Assembly: GCA_023392125.1 (NCBI GenBank)
Contig: JAEVZS010000002.1
Coordinates: 186,001-250,000, forward strand
Reading direction: 5' to 3'
DNA from: Bacteroidota bacterium
GTDB lineage: Bacteria > Bacteroidota > Bacteroidia > Cytophagales > Cytophagaceae
Length of the DNA: 64,000 bases
A model generated the notes under the pieces. It did not search any database. It was not told the origin of the DNA and saw only the letters and a list, made by a program, of their open reading frames with translations. Positions 55,105 to 64,000 of this stretch are shown piece by piece (the first letter of the stretch is position 1; every line of letters begins with the position of its first letter). Position numbers and translations under genes: made by a program.

Positions 55105-57144
55105 TTATTCCCCGCCTAGCATACCTGTACGGCGCAGAAGCGCTTCCGGAGACGGCTCCTTGCCTCTGAATCGCTTGTACAGCTCCATAGGATGCTCGCT
55201 TCCCCCTGCGCTGAGTATATGTGTGCTGAATAGTAGTGCAGTGTCTTTGTTGAAGATGCCTGTTTCCTGAAAAAACTCAAAGGCGTCTGCATCCAGTACT
55301 TCCGCCCATTTGTAGCTGTAGTAGCCGGATGAATAACCGCCCTGGAATATATGTGAAAAGGAACAGCTTGTATTTGTTTCCCGAAGTGGTGCAAGCAGAT
55401 CGGTTTTTTTCTGAAGCTGACGCTCATATTCACCTACATCCGTAATGGTGTTGGCTTTTTCAGTATGCCAGCCCATGTCAAGCAGGGCGAGACCAATCTG
55501 ACGTACGGTCTGATAGGCTTCCATAAAATTGGCGCTTTCCTTGATTTTCCGGATGTAATCGATCGGAATCACTTCTCCGGTTTTATAATGCCGGGCAAAC
55601 AGGTCAAGGCTTTCTTTTTCATAAGCCCAGTTTTCCATAATCTGAGAGGGCAGCTCTACAAAATCCCAGTATACATTGGTACCGGACAGGCTCTCATAGG
55701 TTCCGCTTGCCAGCATACCATGCAAAGCGTGTCCAAACTCATGGAACAGAGTAGTGACTTCGTCAAAGGTAAGCAGAGAAGGCTGTGACTTTGTAGGCTT
55801 GGTAAAATTGCAGACTATGGAAACATGTGGCCGTACATTTTCCCCGTTTTGTTTTTTCTGACCGCGGAAAGATGTCATCCAGGCTCCGTTTCTTTTGCCG
55901 GCACGCGGGAAGAAGTCCGCATAAAATATGGCCATATGCTCTCCCCGGCTGTTGATGACTTCATAAACTTTTACGTCCGGATGATATACCTGTATATTTG
56001 TCAGCTCTTTGAATTGCAGATTGTACAGTCGTTCGGCAATCTGAAAGACTCCCTGTATTACATTTTCAAGCTGAAAATAAGGTTTGAGCATTTCATCATC
56101 TATAGCGTATTTTTCTTTTTTCAGCTTTTCGGAATAAAATGCTATGTCCCACCGCTCCAGCTTATCAGGACCGCCGATGGAGCGGGCATATTTGCCGAGC
56201 TCTTCTACCTCCCGGCCTGCTACCGGTAGCGCATACTGAAGCAGATTATGAAGAAAATCGTTGACTCTGGCAGGGGATTCGGCCATGCGTTCTTCCAATA
56301 CAAAGTGAGCATGGGATTCGTATCCGAGTAGCTGAGCCCGCTCGAGACGAAGCCTGACTATATCCAGAACAATCTGCTGATTGTCGTGCTCGTCTCCCTT
56401 GAATGCCTTGGAACCATATGCCAGAAACAGCTTCCTGCGCAATTCACGGCGCTCTGAGTAAGTCACGAATGGAATATAACTGGGAAACTGCAGGGTAAAT
56501 ACCCATTTTCCTTCCAGACCTGCTTCCTGGGCTGTCATGGCAGCAGCTTCTATAACGTGATCCGGCAAACCGGCCAGATCGTCCTTATTGTCTATGGTAA
56601 GCGTGTATGCATTGGTCTCTTTAAGGACATTTTCTCCGAATTGCAGCGATAGCCGGGAAAGCTGTTTGTCAATATCGCGCAGTCTTTCTTTATCCTTATT
56701 GGAGAGCTTGGCGCCGTTGCGGACAAATGCTTTGTATGTATCGTTGAGCAATGTCTGCTGCTCGGGATTAAGTCCCAGTGAATTTCGTTTCTTATATACG
56801 GCTTCTACCTTTTTGAAAAGTGCTTCATCCAGCAGCTTATCGTTGGAAAAATCGGTAAGCAGCGGAGATATTTCCCTGGCAAGCGCCTGAATCTCATCGT
56901 TGGTTTCGGCAGAGTTCAGATTGAAAAAAATGCCGGCTACCAGATTGACCAGCTCTCCGCCGCGCTCAAGCGCTTCTATCGTATTTACGAAATCAGGTTC
57001 GGCGGAAGATGAGGTAATTGCCTCGATTTCTTCTTTGCCCAGGCGGATAGCTTCTTTGACAGCCGGTAGAAAATGTTCATTTTTTATTTCTTCAAAAGGC
57101 GGTGTGCCAAACGGAGTATTGAACTTCTGTAGTAGTGGATTCAT
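55105..57144 (-). CDS. M3-family metallopeptidase (Dcp/oligopeptidase A type)
   Basis: A 679-aa zinc peptidase. The active-site motif is HEFGH at 468-472 (TLFHEFGHALHG), and the third ligand is Glu497 in YWDFVELPSQ. The N-terminal helical domain (NPLLQKFNTPFGTPPFEEI) fits the Dcp/OpdA branch, which trims short peptides. No signal peptide is seen, so it is probably cytoplasmic. Whether it is a dipeptidyl carboxypeptidase or an oligopeptidase cannot be told from sequence alone. Confidence 0.93.
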   Translation of the reverse strand: MNPLLQKFNTPFGTPPFEEIKNEHFLPAVKEAIRLGKEEIEAITSSSAEPDFVNTIEALERGGELVNLVAGIFFNLNSAETNDEIQALAREISPLLTDFSNDKLLDEALFKKVEAVYKKRNSLGLNPEQQTLLNDTYKAFVRNGAKLSNKDKERLRDIDKQLSRLSLQFGENVLKETNAYTLTIDNKDDLAGLPDHVIEAAAMTAQEAGLEGKWVFTLQFPSYIPFVTYSERRELRRKLFLAYGSKAFKGDEHDNQQIVLDIVRLRLERAQLLGYESHAHFVLEERMAESPARVNDFLHNLLQYALPVAGREVEELGKYARSIGGPDKLERWDIAFYSEKLKKEKYAIDDEMLKPYFQLENVIQGVFQIAERLYNLQFKELTNIQVYHPDVKVYEVINSRGEHMAIFYADFFPRAGKRNGAWMTSFRGQKKQNGENVRPHVSIVCNFTKPTKSQPSLLTFDEVTTLFHEFGHALHGMLASGTYESLSGTNVYWDFVELPSQIMENWAYEKESLDLFARHYKTGEVIPIDYIRKIKESANFMEAYQTVRQIGLALLDMGWHTEKANTITDVGEYERQLQKKTDLLAPLRETNTSCSFSHIFQGGYSSGYYSYKWAEVLDADAFEFFQETGIFNKDTALLFSTHILSAGGSEHPMELYKRFRGKEPSPEALLRRTGMLGGE

Positions 57145-57192
57145 AAAAACAACAATAAAAAGTTAAAATGTAATATCAGCGAATAAGCAAAA

Positions 57193-57684
57193 TTAATCTC
57201 TGAGCATGATCCATTCGCTGGAATCAGTCAGATGAATTATTTTTTTCAGATAAAAACCGTTTTTACTATAAAATGAAGCCAGCCCTTCCTCTTCTATGGC
57301 CAGCCAGAACTTCTGACCGGGATTTTGTCTGAATAACTGATGCAGCCAGTACGAACCAAGCTGACGGTTTCTGAACTGTTCGTCAATCCAGAGAAATCCG
57401 ATGTACAGATACCCCTTATCAAACCAGCTCTGAGCTTCTTCTTTGTATATGAGCGTATCAGGGGCCGGCCTGGAAAATACCAGCCCCCCTCCTGCTATCC
57501 GGTGTTCTTTCCGGAGGACAAATACCTGAGTGGAGCTCTGGTAGTCTTTCCAGAAAGGGACGATACCCTCCTGCCAGTCGGTCGGAAGAATATTAAAAAA
57601 AAGCCTTGCCGAAGCAGACAGGTCTCTGAATGTATAATCGCTATTTGAATGTCCGGATGTCAAGTTGTCTGACTGGTTTATCAT
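57193..57684 (-). CDS. GNAT-family N-acetyltransferase
   Basis: A 163-aa protein with the GNAT acetyl-CoA-binding core: GFLWIDEQFRNRQLGSYWLHQL. It acetylates an unknown amine. The start at 57684 forms TAATG with the stop of the ATP-grasp gene, so the two are translationally coupled. A GTG five codons earlier is the alternative. Confidence 0.85.
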   Translation of the reverse strand: MINQSDNLTSGHSNSDYTFRDLSASARLFFNILPTDWQEGIVPFWKDYQSSTQVFVLRKEHRIAGGGLVFSRPAPDTLIYKEEAQSWFDKGYLYIGFLWIDEQFRNRQLGSYWLHQLFRQNPGQKFWLAIEEEGLASFYSKNGFYLKKIIHLTDSSEWIMLRD

Positions 57685-58967
57685 TATAGTAGCTTCCACG
57701 ACCAGAGTTTGTCAGAATCCTCAGTCCAGCGGTCGCCGATGTCTGTCCGGTAGTAGGAATTGTTGATCAGCACATTGCTAATCCGGTTGTAGAGTTGCTT
57801 TTGGGCTTCTTTCATGGTGGTTCCTGTACCGGTGACCAGCAGTGCCAGTCCGGAATCTCCGGTTATCAGCCATTCTCCGTTGATCTGCTTGAGATGCATA
57901 GGATGAATACCTTCTTTCATGTTTTTTTTGACAACGACTACTGCGTCTTTGGAAAACAGATTAAAGGTTTCCTTGTCATTGTACGGAAATGGTGGCACTA
58001 CCATATAGGCGCCCACCTGAAAGCCTCTTTTGGTATTGATTTTAAAGCTTTCGCCTTTGGCAACTTTATAGAGTATCTTGCCAAACGGCTCAGCGATACC
58101 ATCTCGCTGGATATATACCTGAGGGAAACCAAAGCGGGTGGTAAATTCCAGCGGATATATGCCATTGCCGTTGACAATACAGTTGATATCAATATGGCCG
58201 ACAAAATTGTCTTTTGCCAGTGTTTTCTCCATTTTTTGGAGTGTGGCATCAAAAATAGGATTGTCATCGGTCCAGAAGCTGCTTGTGCCCATTTCACCGG
58301 TCGATACGCCCAGCTCTTTAGGGAACAGCTTTTTATGCTCAAATGTGATATTAATGGGCTTTATAAACTCCTTTCCGTTGAAGAAAGCGGCCACGGCGAT
58401 TTCCACTCCGCTTACTTTACGTTGCAGCTGAAATGTACCCATGGCATCGCCCCATGTCTTTTCGTAGGCTTTGAGCACGCGTATAATATCGCTTCCATCT
58501 TCCTCCTTACCGACAAAAAGCAGCTGCTTGTATTCCTGTGCCTCGCCGCTTGGCTTTATGACGTACGTATTGGGGTTGGCTTCTACATAGGCGATCGCAT
58601 CCCGGAAAGTAGTAAACTCCTTAAAATTGAGAATCTTTATTTTATGGCGTTTTAGCTCATTCTGACCAAAACTGCGATCCTGCTCCAGGTTGTCAGAGTA
58701 CTCCGTACCACCAAAAACCAGCTTACCCGCAGCTCTCAGCTCGGAAGCAATCTTGCCATAGCCGGTATAATCAAAAATGATTACATCTGCCCAGGATACA
58801 TATTTTTGCCAGTTTTTGACCTTGGGTACAAAGCCACTGCCCACCTCATGACAGGGTCTGTATTCAATAAAGAGCTTTACTTCGTTTCCTTCCAGAAGTG
58901 TTGCATTGGCTATATCGAGTGAATCCCCCCACTTGGAAACGAACAAAAATTTTATTTTTTGGGACAT
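57684..58967 (-). CDS. ATP-grasp ligase, PurD-like
   Basis: A 427-aa protein. The N-terminal domain (KFLFVSKWGDSLDIANATL) is followed by an ATP-grasp core (YVIKPSGEAQEY, VSGVEIAVAAFFNG and IDINCIVNGNGIYPLEFTTRFGFPQVYIQ). Overall it resembles phosphoribosylamine-glycine ligase (PurD), but it differs enough, and lies so far from purine genes, that it may be a divergent ligase joining a carboxylate to an amine. The coupled GNAT downstream hints at a shared small-molecule pathway. Substrate unknown. Confidence 0.75.
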   Translation of the reverse strand: MSQKIKFLFVSKWGDSLDIANATLLEGNEVKLFIEYRPCHEVGSGFVPKVKNWQKYVSWADVIIFDYTGYGKIASELRAAGKLVFGGTEYSDNLEQDRSFGQNELKRHKIKILNFKEFTTFRDAIAYVEANPNTYVIKPSGEAQEYKQLLFVGKEEDGSDIIRVLKAYEKTWGDAMGTFQLQRKVSGVEIAVAAFFNGKEFIKPINITFEHKKLFPKELGVSTGEMGTSSFWTDDNPIFDATLQKMEKTLAKDNFVGHIDINCIVNGNGIYPLEFTTRFGFPQVYIQRDGIAEPFGKILYKVAKGESFKINTKRGFQVGAYMVVPPFPYNDKETFNLFSKDAVVVVKKNMKEGIHPMHLKQINGEWLITGDSGLALLVTGTGTTMKEAQKQLYNRISNVLINNSYYRTDIGDRWTEDSDKLWSWKLL

Positions 58968-59207
58968 TTAATCGTTTAAATAAAAGTATTCTGCTGTTAT
59001 GCTGAGTTCAAATTTATGAATTTTCGCCATAGCAATATCTATTATCAATCAGCCTGCCTCAAAAATGTTTGTGTATGCATACAGGCTTTTTTTATTCCGG
59101 TTATGAATGAGCCTGTTGCCGGAATCTTAAGGAAAGTACAGGAAAATAGTTTTGATATCCGGGAAATGAAAGTATAAAAATATATCTTTGTCAGGTTGTC
59201 TGATGAT

Positions 59208-59873
59208 ATGATGAACTCAAAGATAATTCGTAAAACTCTTGCTGATGAAGTAGCTGACAGAATCCGGGAGGAAATACTTTCTTCCAGGCTGGAGGTTGAC
59301 CAGAAGCTGCCAACTGAAGCAGTAATGAGCCAGCGCTTTGGTGTTGGGCGCTCTACCGTGCGGGAAGCAGTGCGTATGCTGGTTCATGCCGGGATACTGA
59401 GGGTGCAGCAGGGCGTCGGTACATTTGTAGAGGCTGTCACCGGTATTCATGAGCCTTTTTTGAAACGGGTAAAACGGGCGGATCATGAGGATCTTGATGA
59501 GGTGCGTAAATTGCTGGAAATGAAGATAGCTGAAAAAGCAGCCCGCAACCGCACGGAAAGTGACATGGAAGCAATGGCGGCTTTTTTGGAGCTCCGCAAC
59601 CAGGCGGCAGACGCAAAGGATTTGCCTGCATGTGTTGAGGCAGATATACACTTCCACATGGCGCTGGCCCGGGCCTCTCAGAATGAGCTGCTTGCAGAGC
59701 TGTATCAGACGCTGGCTGCACAATTGAAAAGGTGGTTTATCGAACAAATGGACTCTACGGATTCTTTTGTAAGAACACAGGAGCTTCATGAAAAGCTCTT
59801 TGATTGTGTAAAAAAGAAAGACTGTGCCGGGGCCTGGAAGCAGGCAGAAAAGATTATTAATTTCAGAGATTAG
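59208..59873 (+). CDS. GntR/FadR-family transcriptional regulator
   Basis: A 221-aa protein. Residues about 10-75 are a GntR winged helix (VADRIREEILSSRLEVDQKLPTE, then RFGVGRSTVREAVRMLVHAGIL). The rest is an FCD ligand-binding domain (DEVRKLLEMKIAEKAARN). The start is ATG at 59208; an upstream TTG is less likely. TATCTTTG (59183-59190) fits the Bacteroidota -7 box TAnnTTTG. It lies 63 nt before the Fsr-type transporter and may control it. Confidence 0.88.
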   Translation: MMNSKIIRKTLADEVADRIREEILSSRLEVDQKLPTEAVMSQRFGVGRSTVREAVRMLVHAGILRVQQGVGTFVEAVTGIHEPFLKRVKRADHEDLDEVRKLLEMKIAEKAARNRTESDMEAMAAFLELRNQAADAKDLPACVEADIHFHMALARASQNELLAELYQTLAAQLKRWFIEQMDSTDSFVRTQELHEKLFDCVKKKDCAGAWKQAEKIINFRD

Positions 59874-59936
59874 CCGGCAATTGCTGTCCTCTCCTTTTAT
59901 ATGAAATAGTTATTAACTCCAATCGGATACACCAAT

Positions 59937-61142
59937 ATGTCAACTGTCGTAAGTCCGGTACAGGCAGACCGGACCGCTTACTCCATCCTGTTTGCAATTA
60001 GTTTCAGCCATTTTCTTAATGATCTGTTACAGTCGGTTATTCCTTCTGTCTATCCGTTGCTGAAAGAAAATTACCAGCTTTCTTTTATGCAGATTGGTCT
60101 GATAACGCTGGTGTTTCAGCTTACTGCTTCGATACTGCAGCCCTTTGTTGGAAATTATACCGACCGGCATCCGAAGCCTTTTTCGTTTGTTGCAGGTATG
60201 GTTTTTTCACTGTCCGGTATTGTCTGTCTGTCGTATGCTTCCGGTTTTGGCTGGATTTTGCTGGCAGTAGGTCTTGTTGGCGCCGGATCATCGGTTTTTC
60301 ACCCGGAAGCGTCCAAAGTTGCCTATTTTGCTTCGGGCGGAAAACGTGGGTTGGCTCAGTCCATTTTTCAGCTGGGGGGCAATGGCGGATCTGCCCTCGG
60401 GCCGTTGCTTACGGCAATGATTATTATGCCTTTCGGCCAGTTGTATATATCCTGGTTTGCGCTGGTACCAGCGCTGGCCATCGTAGTTCTGTATAATGTA
60501 GGGATCTGGTACCGGGTGAGATTGTCTGCCGAGCTGACTCCCAGGGCTTCCGTAATCCGGGAAAAAGCAACCTTGTCCAGGCAGAAAGTATGGTTTGCTC
60601 TGGCGATACTGCTGGTACTGATATTTTCCAAATATTTTTATATGGCCAGTATTACGAGCTACTTTACCTTTTATCTGATCGAAAAATTTCAGGTTTCTGT
60701 ACAACAGTCGCAGTTATACCTCTTTGTGTTTCTTGGAGCGGTAGCGGCCGGTACACTGGCCGGAGGACCGTTGGGGGATCGTTATGGCCGCAAAATTGTA
60801 ATCTGGATCTCGATTCTGGGTGCTGCGCCTTTTACGTTGCTTCTGCCATATATGAATCTGCCCTGGACTGGTATACTGGTTGCGGTTATCGGATTTATTA
60901 TTGCTTCTGCCTTTTCAGCGATACTGGTATATGCGCAGGAGCTGATACCGGGCAAGGTGGGAATGATTTCGGGCCTGTTTTTTGGGTTTGCTTTCGGTAT
61001 GGGAGGACTTGGCTCTGCTATCCTTGGATACTGGGCTGATTTATCCGGTGTGATTCATATTTTCCATGCCTGCTCATTTCTCCCGCTGATAGGAATTGTA
61101 ACGGTATTTCTTCCGGATCTTCGGACTGTCAGACAACAATAG
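59937..61142 (+). CDS. Fsr-type MFS efflux transporter
   Basis: A 401-aa, roughly 12-helix major facilitator protein. SFSHFLNDLLQSVIPSVYPLLKENY near the N-terminus, the GNYTDRHPKP loop and SSVFHPEASKVAYFASGGKRGLAQSIFQLGGNGG match the fosmidomycin-resistance protein Fsr. Fsr exports fosmidomycin, an inhibitor of the MEP pathway, which this cell uses (ispG at 3660). Its natural substrate here is not shown. The GntR gene precedes it and may regulate it. Confidence 0.88.
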   Translation: MSTVVSPVQADRTAYSILFAISFSHFLNDLLQSVIPSVYPLLKENYQLSFMQIGLITLVFQLTASILQPFVGNYTDRHPKPFSFVAGMVFSLSGIVCLSYASGFGWILLAVGLVGAGSSVFHPEASKVAYFASGGKRGLAQSIFQLGGNGGSALGPLLTAMIIMPFGQLYISWFALVPALAIVVLYNVGIWYRVRLSAELTPRASVIREKATLSRQKVWFALAILLVLIFSKYFYMASITSYFTFYLIEKFQVSVQQSQLYLFVFLGAVAAGTLAGGPLGDRYGRKIVIWISILGAAPFTLLLPYMNLPWTGILVAVIGFIIASAFSAILVYAQELIPGKVGMISGLFFGFAFGMGGLGSAILGYWADLSGVIHIFHACSFLPLIGIVTVFLPDLRTVRQQ

Positions 61143-61165
61143 ATCGTATATCAGCCGGGTGGGTT

Positions 61166-62047
61166 TCAGAAATCGTATTCTTCGTTTTTTCTGTTGAACT
61201 CATCCGGGCCAAACACAGGATTGAGCTGAAGGTTATAAAACGCGTACTGCTCATACAGTCCTTTGTCATCATACATGATCTGTAAAAGAGGCAGAAACGT
61301 TTTTTTGTCAATATACAGGAAGGTCTGCTTTGAATACGCATTGGGCACACGTATGACCATACCTGGCTTTCCGTCCTGGTAGCCGGACAGATTTTTGTTG
61401 AGCTGCAGAATCATATAATCGCTTATATGGAGCTTGTATGCTATACTGGTAATGTTTTCTCCGGCCTGAATCTCATAGTCCGTATAGGCAAATGGCTTAT
61501 AATCAATCTTGATTTTGTAGCAGGGCTTGCCATCAAAAACGGTATCGCCGACATAGGTAAAATAGTTGTTGAAATCTGATCCTGATTTCTCGTCTATATG
61601 ACTGATAATATCGCTTATATAATCAAATCCGACCTCATGAACAGTATGGTGGTTGTTATTACGCATAATGCTGCCGTACGGATCCAGCGAAAGATTGATA
61701 TAGGGAAATGTATTGGGGTTTATCAGCGCTGCATTCTTGTTTTTCCCTTCTACATACAATACCTCTACACCTTCATTGGGAGAAATAACTTTGGTGTATA
61801 TGCTCTTGGGATTTTTTGAAAACCGGACCTGCTGCTCGCCTTTGAGATACTGATCATTTACACGTTCAATCTTTCGCATGGTAAATTTCAGGCTTTTTAT
61901 CTTATCGATGGAAAGGTACATATTGTCGATGATTTGTCTCGCATCGGTTTTGCGCTCGACCTGAAATGAGGCAAGAATAAAGAATAACTTAACGGAGCAT
62001 ACTATGAATACTGATCTGAAGCCGGTATATACTGGTTGCTGGTGCAT
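61166..62047 (-). CDS. DUF1571 protein with LysM-like segment
   Basis: A 293-aa protein with an N-terminal hydrophobic segment (signal or anchor, about residues 8-27), a DUF1571-like domain and, near residues 190-240, a LysM-like stretch (YEIQAGENITSIAYKLHISDYMILQLNKN). LysM binds peptidoglycan, so a periplasmic, wall-associated role is likely. Two in-frame ATGs lie upstream (62080 and 62131), and the exact start is uncertain. Confidence 0.7.
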   Translation of the reverse strand: MHQQPVYTGFRSVFIVCSVKLFFILASFQVERKTDARQIIDNMYLSIDKIKSLKFTMRKIERVNDQYLKGEQQVRFSKNPKSIYTKVISPNEGVEVLYVEGKNKNAALINPNTFPYINLSLDPYGSIMRNNNHHTVHEVGFDYISDIISHIDEKSGSDFNNYFTYVGDTVFDGKPCYKIKIDYKPFAYTDYEIQAGENITSIAYKLHISDYMILQLNKNLSGYQDGKPGMVIRVPNAYSKQTFLYIDKKTFLPLLQIMYDDKGLYEQYAFYNLQLNPVFGPDEFNRKNEEYDF

Positions 62048-62459
62048 GATAAATTTTCTGAGTAACTGATAGATACCCATCGTATACGATATTTCGCAGT
62101 ACGATGCGGTTCTTTTCCATAAAAAAATCAAAAAAAAGGACTTTCAGTTCAAATGTTTCTAAATAAAATTTAGAAACATATTTGAATAAATACAAATATG
62201 AAACGCATATTTTTTATACATGTTTATATATGAATGCGTTATCCGGCCAAGGTAAATCATGGTCCGGGATCAGGTATTAAAGGAATAAGTTTCTGATTAT
62301 AAGTGTAATGGTTGTTGTTCTTTTATGTCGGAAGGTATAAAAAACTAAGCGCTATTGACAACCGGAAACAGCTTTGGGGGAGCTGTTTGCTGTATTATGT
62401 TAGCATTACCGGATTAAGGTGTGAAAATCCATGAACAAAGGAGCAAAAAGGAAATGACT
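62048..62459. other. Intergenic region, nothing identified
   Basis: AT-rich spacer upstream of the DUF1571 gene, expected to hold its promoter. No gene, RNA or repeat is recognised. Confidence 0.4.
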
Positions 62460-62957
62460 CTATTGCAGGGGGGGACTTTCTGACTGCTTCTGCTTTTTAT
62501 GTGCGTTCCAGCGTTCGAACATTCCGGGGATTTCATTTTTGAAAAAATCAAGAAAGTCGGATAATTCACGAAGTGCCTGATTAAATTCTCCGGTTTGAGA
62601 AGGACGTTGTCCGAGAACTTCTTTATACAGACTGCTCATACTGGCAAGCCCTTCTATTTTGAGCTGCATTTCCTTTTCCCAGTTTTCCAGACAGCTTCTG
62701 AAATAGCGTTTCCGGTCGCCTGGTCTGGTAATATATTCGATATGTTTGGTGGCCAGCAACGTGTTGAGAGCACTGCTGGTTGAGCTTTTACTGATATTGA
62801 GATGCTCCTGTATATCTGCAAATGAAAAATAGGTGTTGTCGGCTACCAGCATGAGAGCCAGTACTCTGGCGGTGACAGGCGGCATTCCTGATTTCTCATA
62901 AAAAACTCCCAGCCGTTCTATAAGTTCTTTCTGATAGTTGGAGATAGTAGCGCTCAT
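62460..62957 (-). CDS. GbsR/MarR-type transcriptional regulator
   Basis: A 165-aa winged-helix protein (FYEKSGMPPVTARVLALMLVADN, then FADIQEHLNISKSSTSSALNTLLATKHIEYITRPGDRKRYF). MSATISNYQ at 62957 is the likely start, since the seven upstream residues begin with TTG. It lies directly after the RND efflux gene on the same strand, separated by a terminator. GbsR-type regulators often control such efflux operons, which is inference here. Confidence 0.87.
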   Translation of the reverse strand: MSATISNYQKELIERLGVFYEKSGMPPVTARVLALMLVADNTYFSFADIQEHLNISKSSTSSALNTLLATKHIEYITRPGDRKRYFRSCLENWEKEMQLKIEGLASMSSLYKEVLGQRPSQTGEFNQALRELSDFLDFFKNEIPGMFERWNAHKKQKQSESPPLQ

Positions 62958-62985
62958 GTCAGTTTTGCATAAGATCAATTAATAA

Positions 62986-63023
62986 AAAAGATCTGAAACC
63001 ATAAATTCGGTTTCAGATCTTTT
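62986..63023 (-). terminator. Intrinsic terminator of the RND efflux operon
   Basis: A 15-bp perfect stem, AAAAGATCTGAAACC (62986-63000) with its complement at 63009-63023, closes an 8-nt loop, with a T tail on the minus strand. Confidence 0.9.
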
Positions 63024-63039
63024 GATGATTATCGGAGTT

Positions 63040-64000
63040 TTACATGGTTTTGATTTCAACAATTTCTCTTTTCGGAGGGATGCTCTTATCCTTTTTCTTT
63101 CTGAATCTGGCAAGAAACTTCTCCATCGTCATGTAAATCGCCGGTATTAATACCAGTGTAAGCAACAATGAGCTGGTCAAACCACCTATAATTACCCAGG
63201 CCAGACCATTTTTGGATTCGGCGCCTGCACCCGAAGCAAGAGCGATCGGAAGCATACCAAAGACCATAGCCAGTGTTGTCATCAGAATCGGACGCAGACG
63301 TTCTTTACCTGCTTCGATCAATGCTTCTCTTACCGATACGCCGGTTTCTTTGATATTATTGGCAAAGTCCACGATCAGGATCGCATTTTTGGCAACAAGT
63401 CCCATGAGCATGATCATACCGATGATGGAGAATATGGTAAGGCTTTCCATGCTAAGCGCCAGCGCCAGCAGAGCTCCGATCAGTGCCACCGGTAATGAGA
63501 ATAGTACTATGAACGGATACAGGAATGAATCGTACAGAGCTACCATGATCAGGTATACAAAGATAATCGCGATGATCATGGCAAGCCCAAGGCTTGCAAA
63601 TGCATCAGATTGCTGCTCAAGCGCTCCGGAATATTGAATTTCCAGTCCTTCGGGAACAGACACCTGGTTTACAAGCTGCTGAAGTTCTTCCCCAACCGTA
63701 CCTACCGGCCGGCCCACAACCTGTGCCTTGACAGTAATGGAGGACAGACGGTCTCTTCTTTCCAGCTTGGTAGCGCCCAGTTCCTGCGAAATAGTTGCAA
63801 ATTGCTTCAGCTCTACAAGGCTGCCGCGGCTGTTGCGGAACGTAAGACTGCTGACATCGTCAATACTGCTTCGGTTAAACTTGTCCAGTACGATATTGAT
63901 ATCGTATTCATATGGCCCTTCACGGAATTCTGAATTGTCATTACCATTGAAGGCTGTTCTGAGTGTTGTACCCACCTCTGCTACGTTAAGCCCGAGCGAT
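63040..64000 (-). CDS. RND efflux pump inner-membrane subunit, C-terminal part
   Basis: An open frame runs from the window end to a stop at 63040, giving the last about 319 residues of an AcrB/HAE1-type transporter. The visible part has a porter-domain piece, then the last block of membrane helices with GLVAKNAILIVDFANN, the proton-relay region, and a charged cytoplasmic tail (ARFRKKKDKSIPP). Such pumps export drugs or toxic compounds together with a periplasmic adaptor and TolC. The rest of the gene lies beyond the window. Confidence 0.95.
   Translation of the reverse strand, partial: SLGLNVAEVGTTLRTAFNGNDNSEFREGPYEYDINIVLDKFNRSSIDDVSSLTFRNSRGSLVELKQFATISQELGATKLERRDRLSSITVKAQVVGRPVGTVGEELQQLVNQVSVPEGLEIQYSGALEQQSDAFASLGLAMIIAIIFVYLIMVALYDSFLYPFIVLFSLPVALIGALLALALSMESLTIFSIIGMIMLMGLVAKNAILIVDFANNIKETGVSVREALIEAGKERLRPILMTTLAMVFGMLPIALASGAGAESKNGLAWVIIGGLTSSLLLTLVLIPAIYMTMEKFLARFRKKKDKSIPPKREIVEIKTM

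Overview
The window looks like chromosomal DNA from a Bacteroidota bacterium of the Sphingobacteriales/Chitinophagales/Cytophagales type. The signs are a type IX secretion (T9SS) sorting tail on a xylanase, the long insertion-bearing form of IspG (667 aa), a giant ligand-sensor kinase with propeller repeats and a Y_Y_Y domain, a DUF6728-like small membrane protein, a START-like protein typical of the phylum, and few Shine-Dalgarno sites. No species can be named from the sequence alone.

Region 1 (1-26.7 kb) is mostly ordinary core and accessory genes: a heavy-metal-binding lipoprotein with an AraC regulator fused to a metal-binding HMA-like N-terminus; ispG with a small membrane protein and an SGNH hydrolase; a short-chain dehydrogenase; the MlaE/MlaF lipid-transport pair; prephenate dehydrogenase; an ArsC/Spx-like protein; a 1102-aa propeller sensor kinase; tRNA-Met(CAT); a START-like protein; aconitase AcnA; pyruvate oxidase PoxB; two tandem paralogous lipoproteins; and a 1522-aa pseudokinase/AAA-ATPase/GAF/histidine kinase with its NarL-type partner.

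Region 2 (27.0-45.2 kb) is the accessory core, a type III-A CRISPR-Cas locus. Six tightly packed plus-strand genes (csm1/cas10, csm2, csm3, csm4, csm5 and a CARF-HEPN ribonuclease) are followed by array 1 (23 repeats), a Fic-domain gene, and array 2 (38 intact repeats plus one degenerate). Arrays 1 and 2 have closely related leaders, each with three copies of a GTCGTCGAT element, two of them forming a large inverted repeat. A third, leaderless array (8 repeats, one fixed base change) lies 6 kb further on, and relics of array ends lie between. Cas10 has an intact GGDD cyclase motif but no HD nuclease domain, so the complex probably acts through Csm3 RNA cleavage and cyclic-oligoadenylate activation of the CARF-HEPN protein. 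No cas1, cas2 or cas6 is present, so adaptation and crRNA processing must come from elsewhere. The genes between arrays 2 and 3 (alpha/beta hydrolase, YjdM, XRE regulator, PAS protein, SDR, AraC regulator) look unrelated to defence.

Region 3 (45.2-64 kb) is again ordinary: a winged-helix regulator with a membrane partner, a secreted GH9 endoglucanase, a small hypothetical protein, an MgtC-like protein, a cold-shock-domain protein, Dps, an alpha/beta hydrolase, a GH11 xylanase with a CBM9-like module and T9SS tail, an M3 peptidase, a GNAT acetyltransferase coupled to an ATP-grasp protein, a GntR regulator next to an Fsr-type MFS transporter, a DUF1571/LysM-like protein, a GbsR/MarR regulator and the 3' part of an RND efflux pump gene. 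The two glycoside hydrolases point to use of plant cell-wall polysaccharides. Several strong intrinsic terminators are visible.
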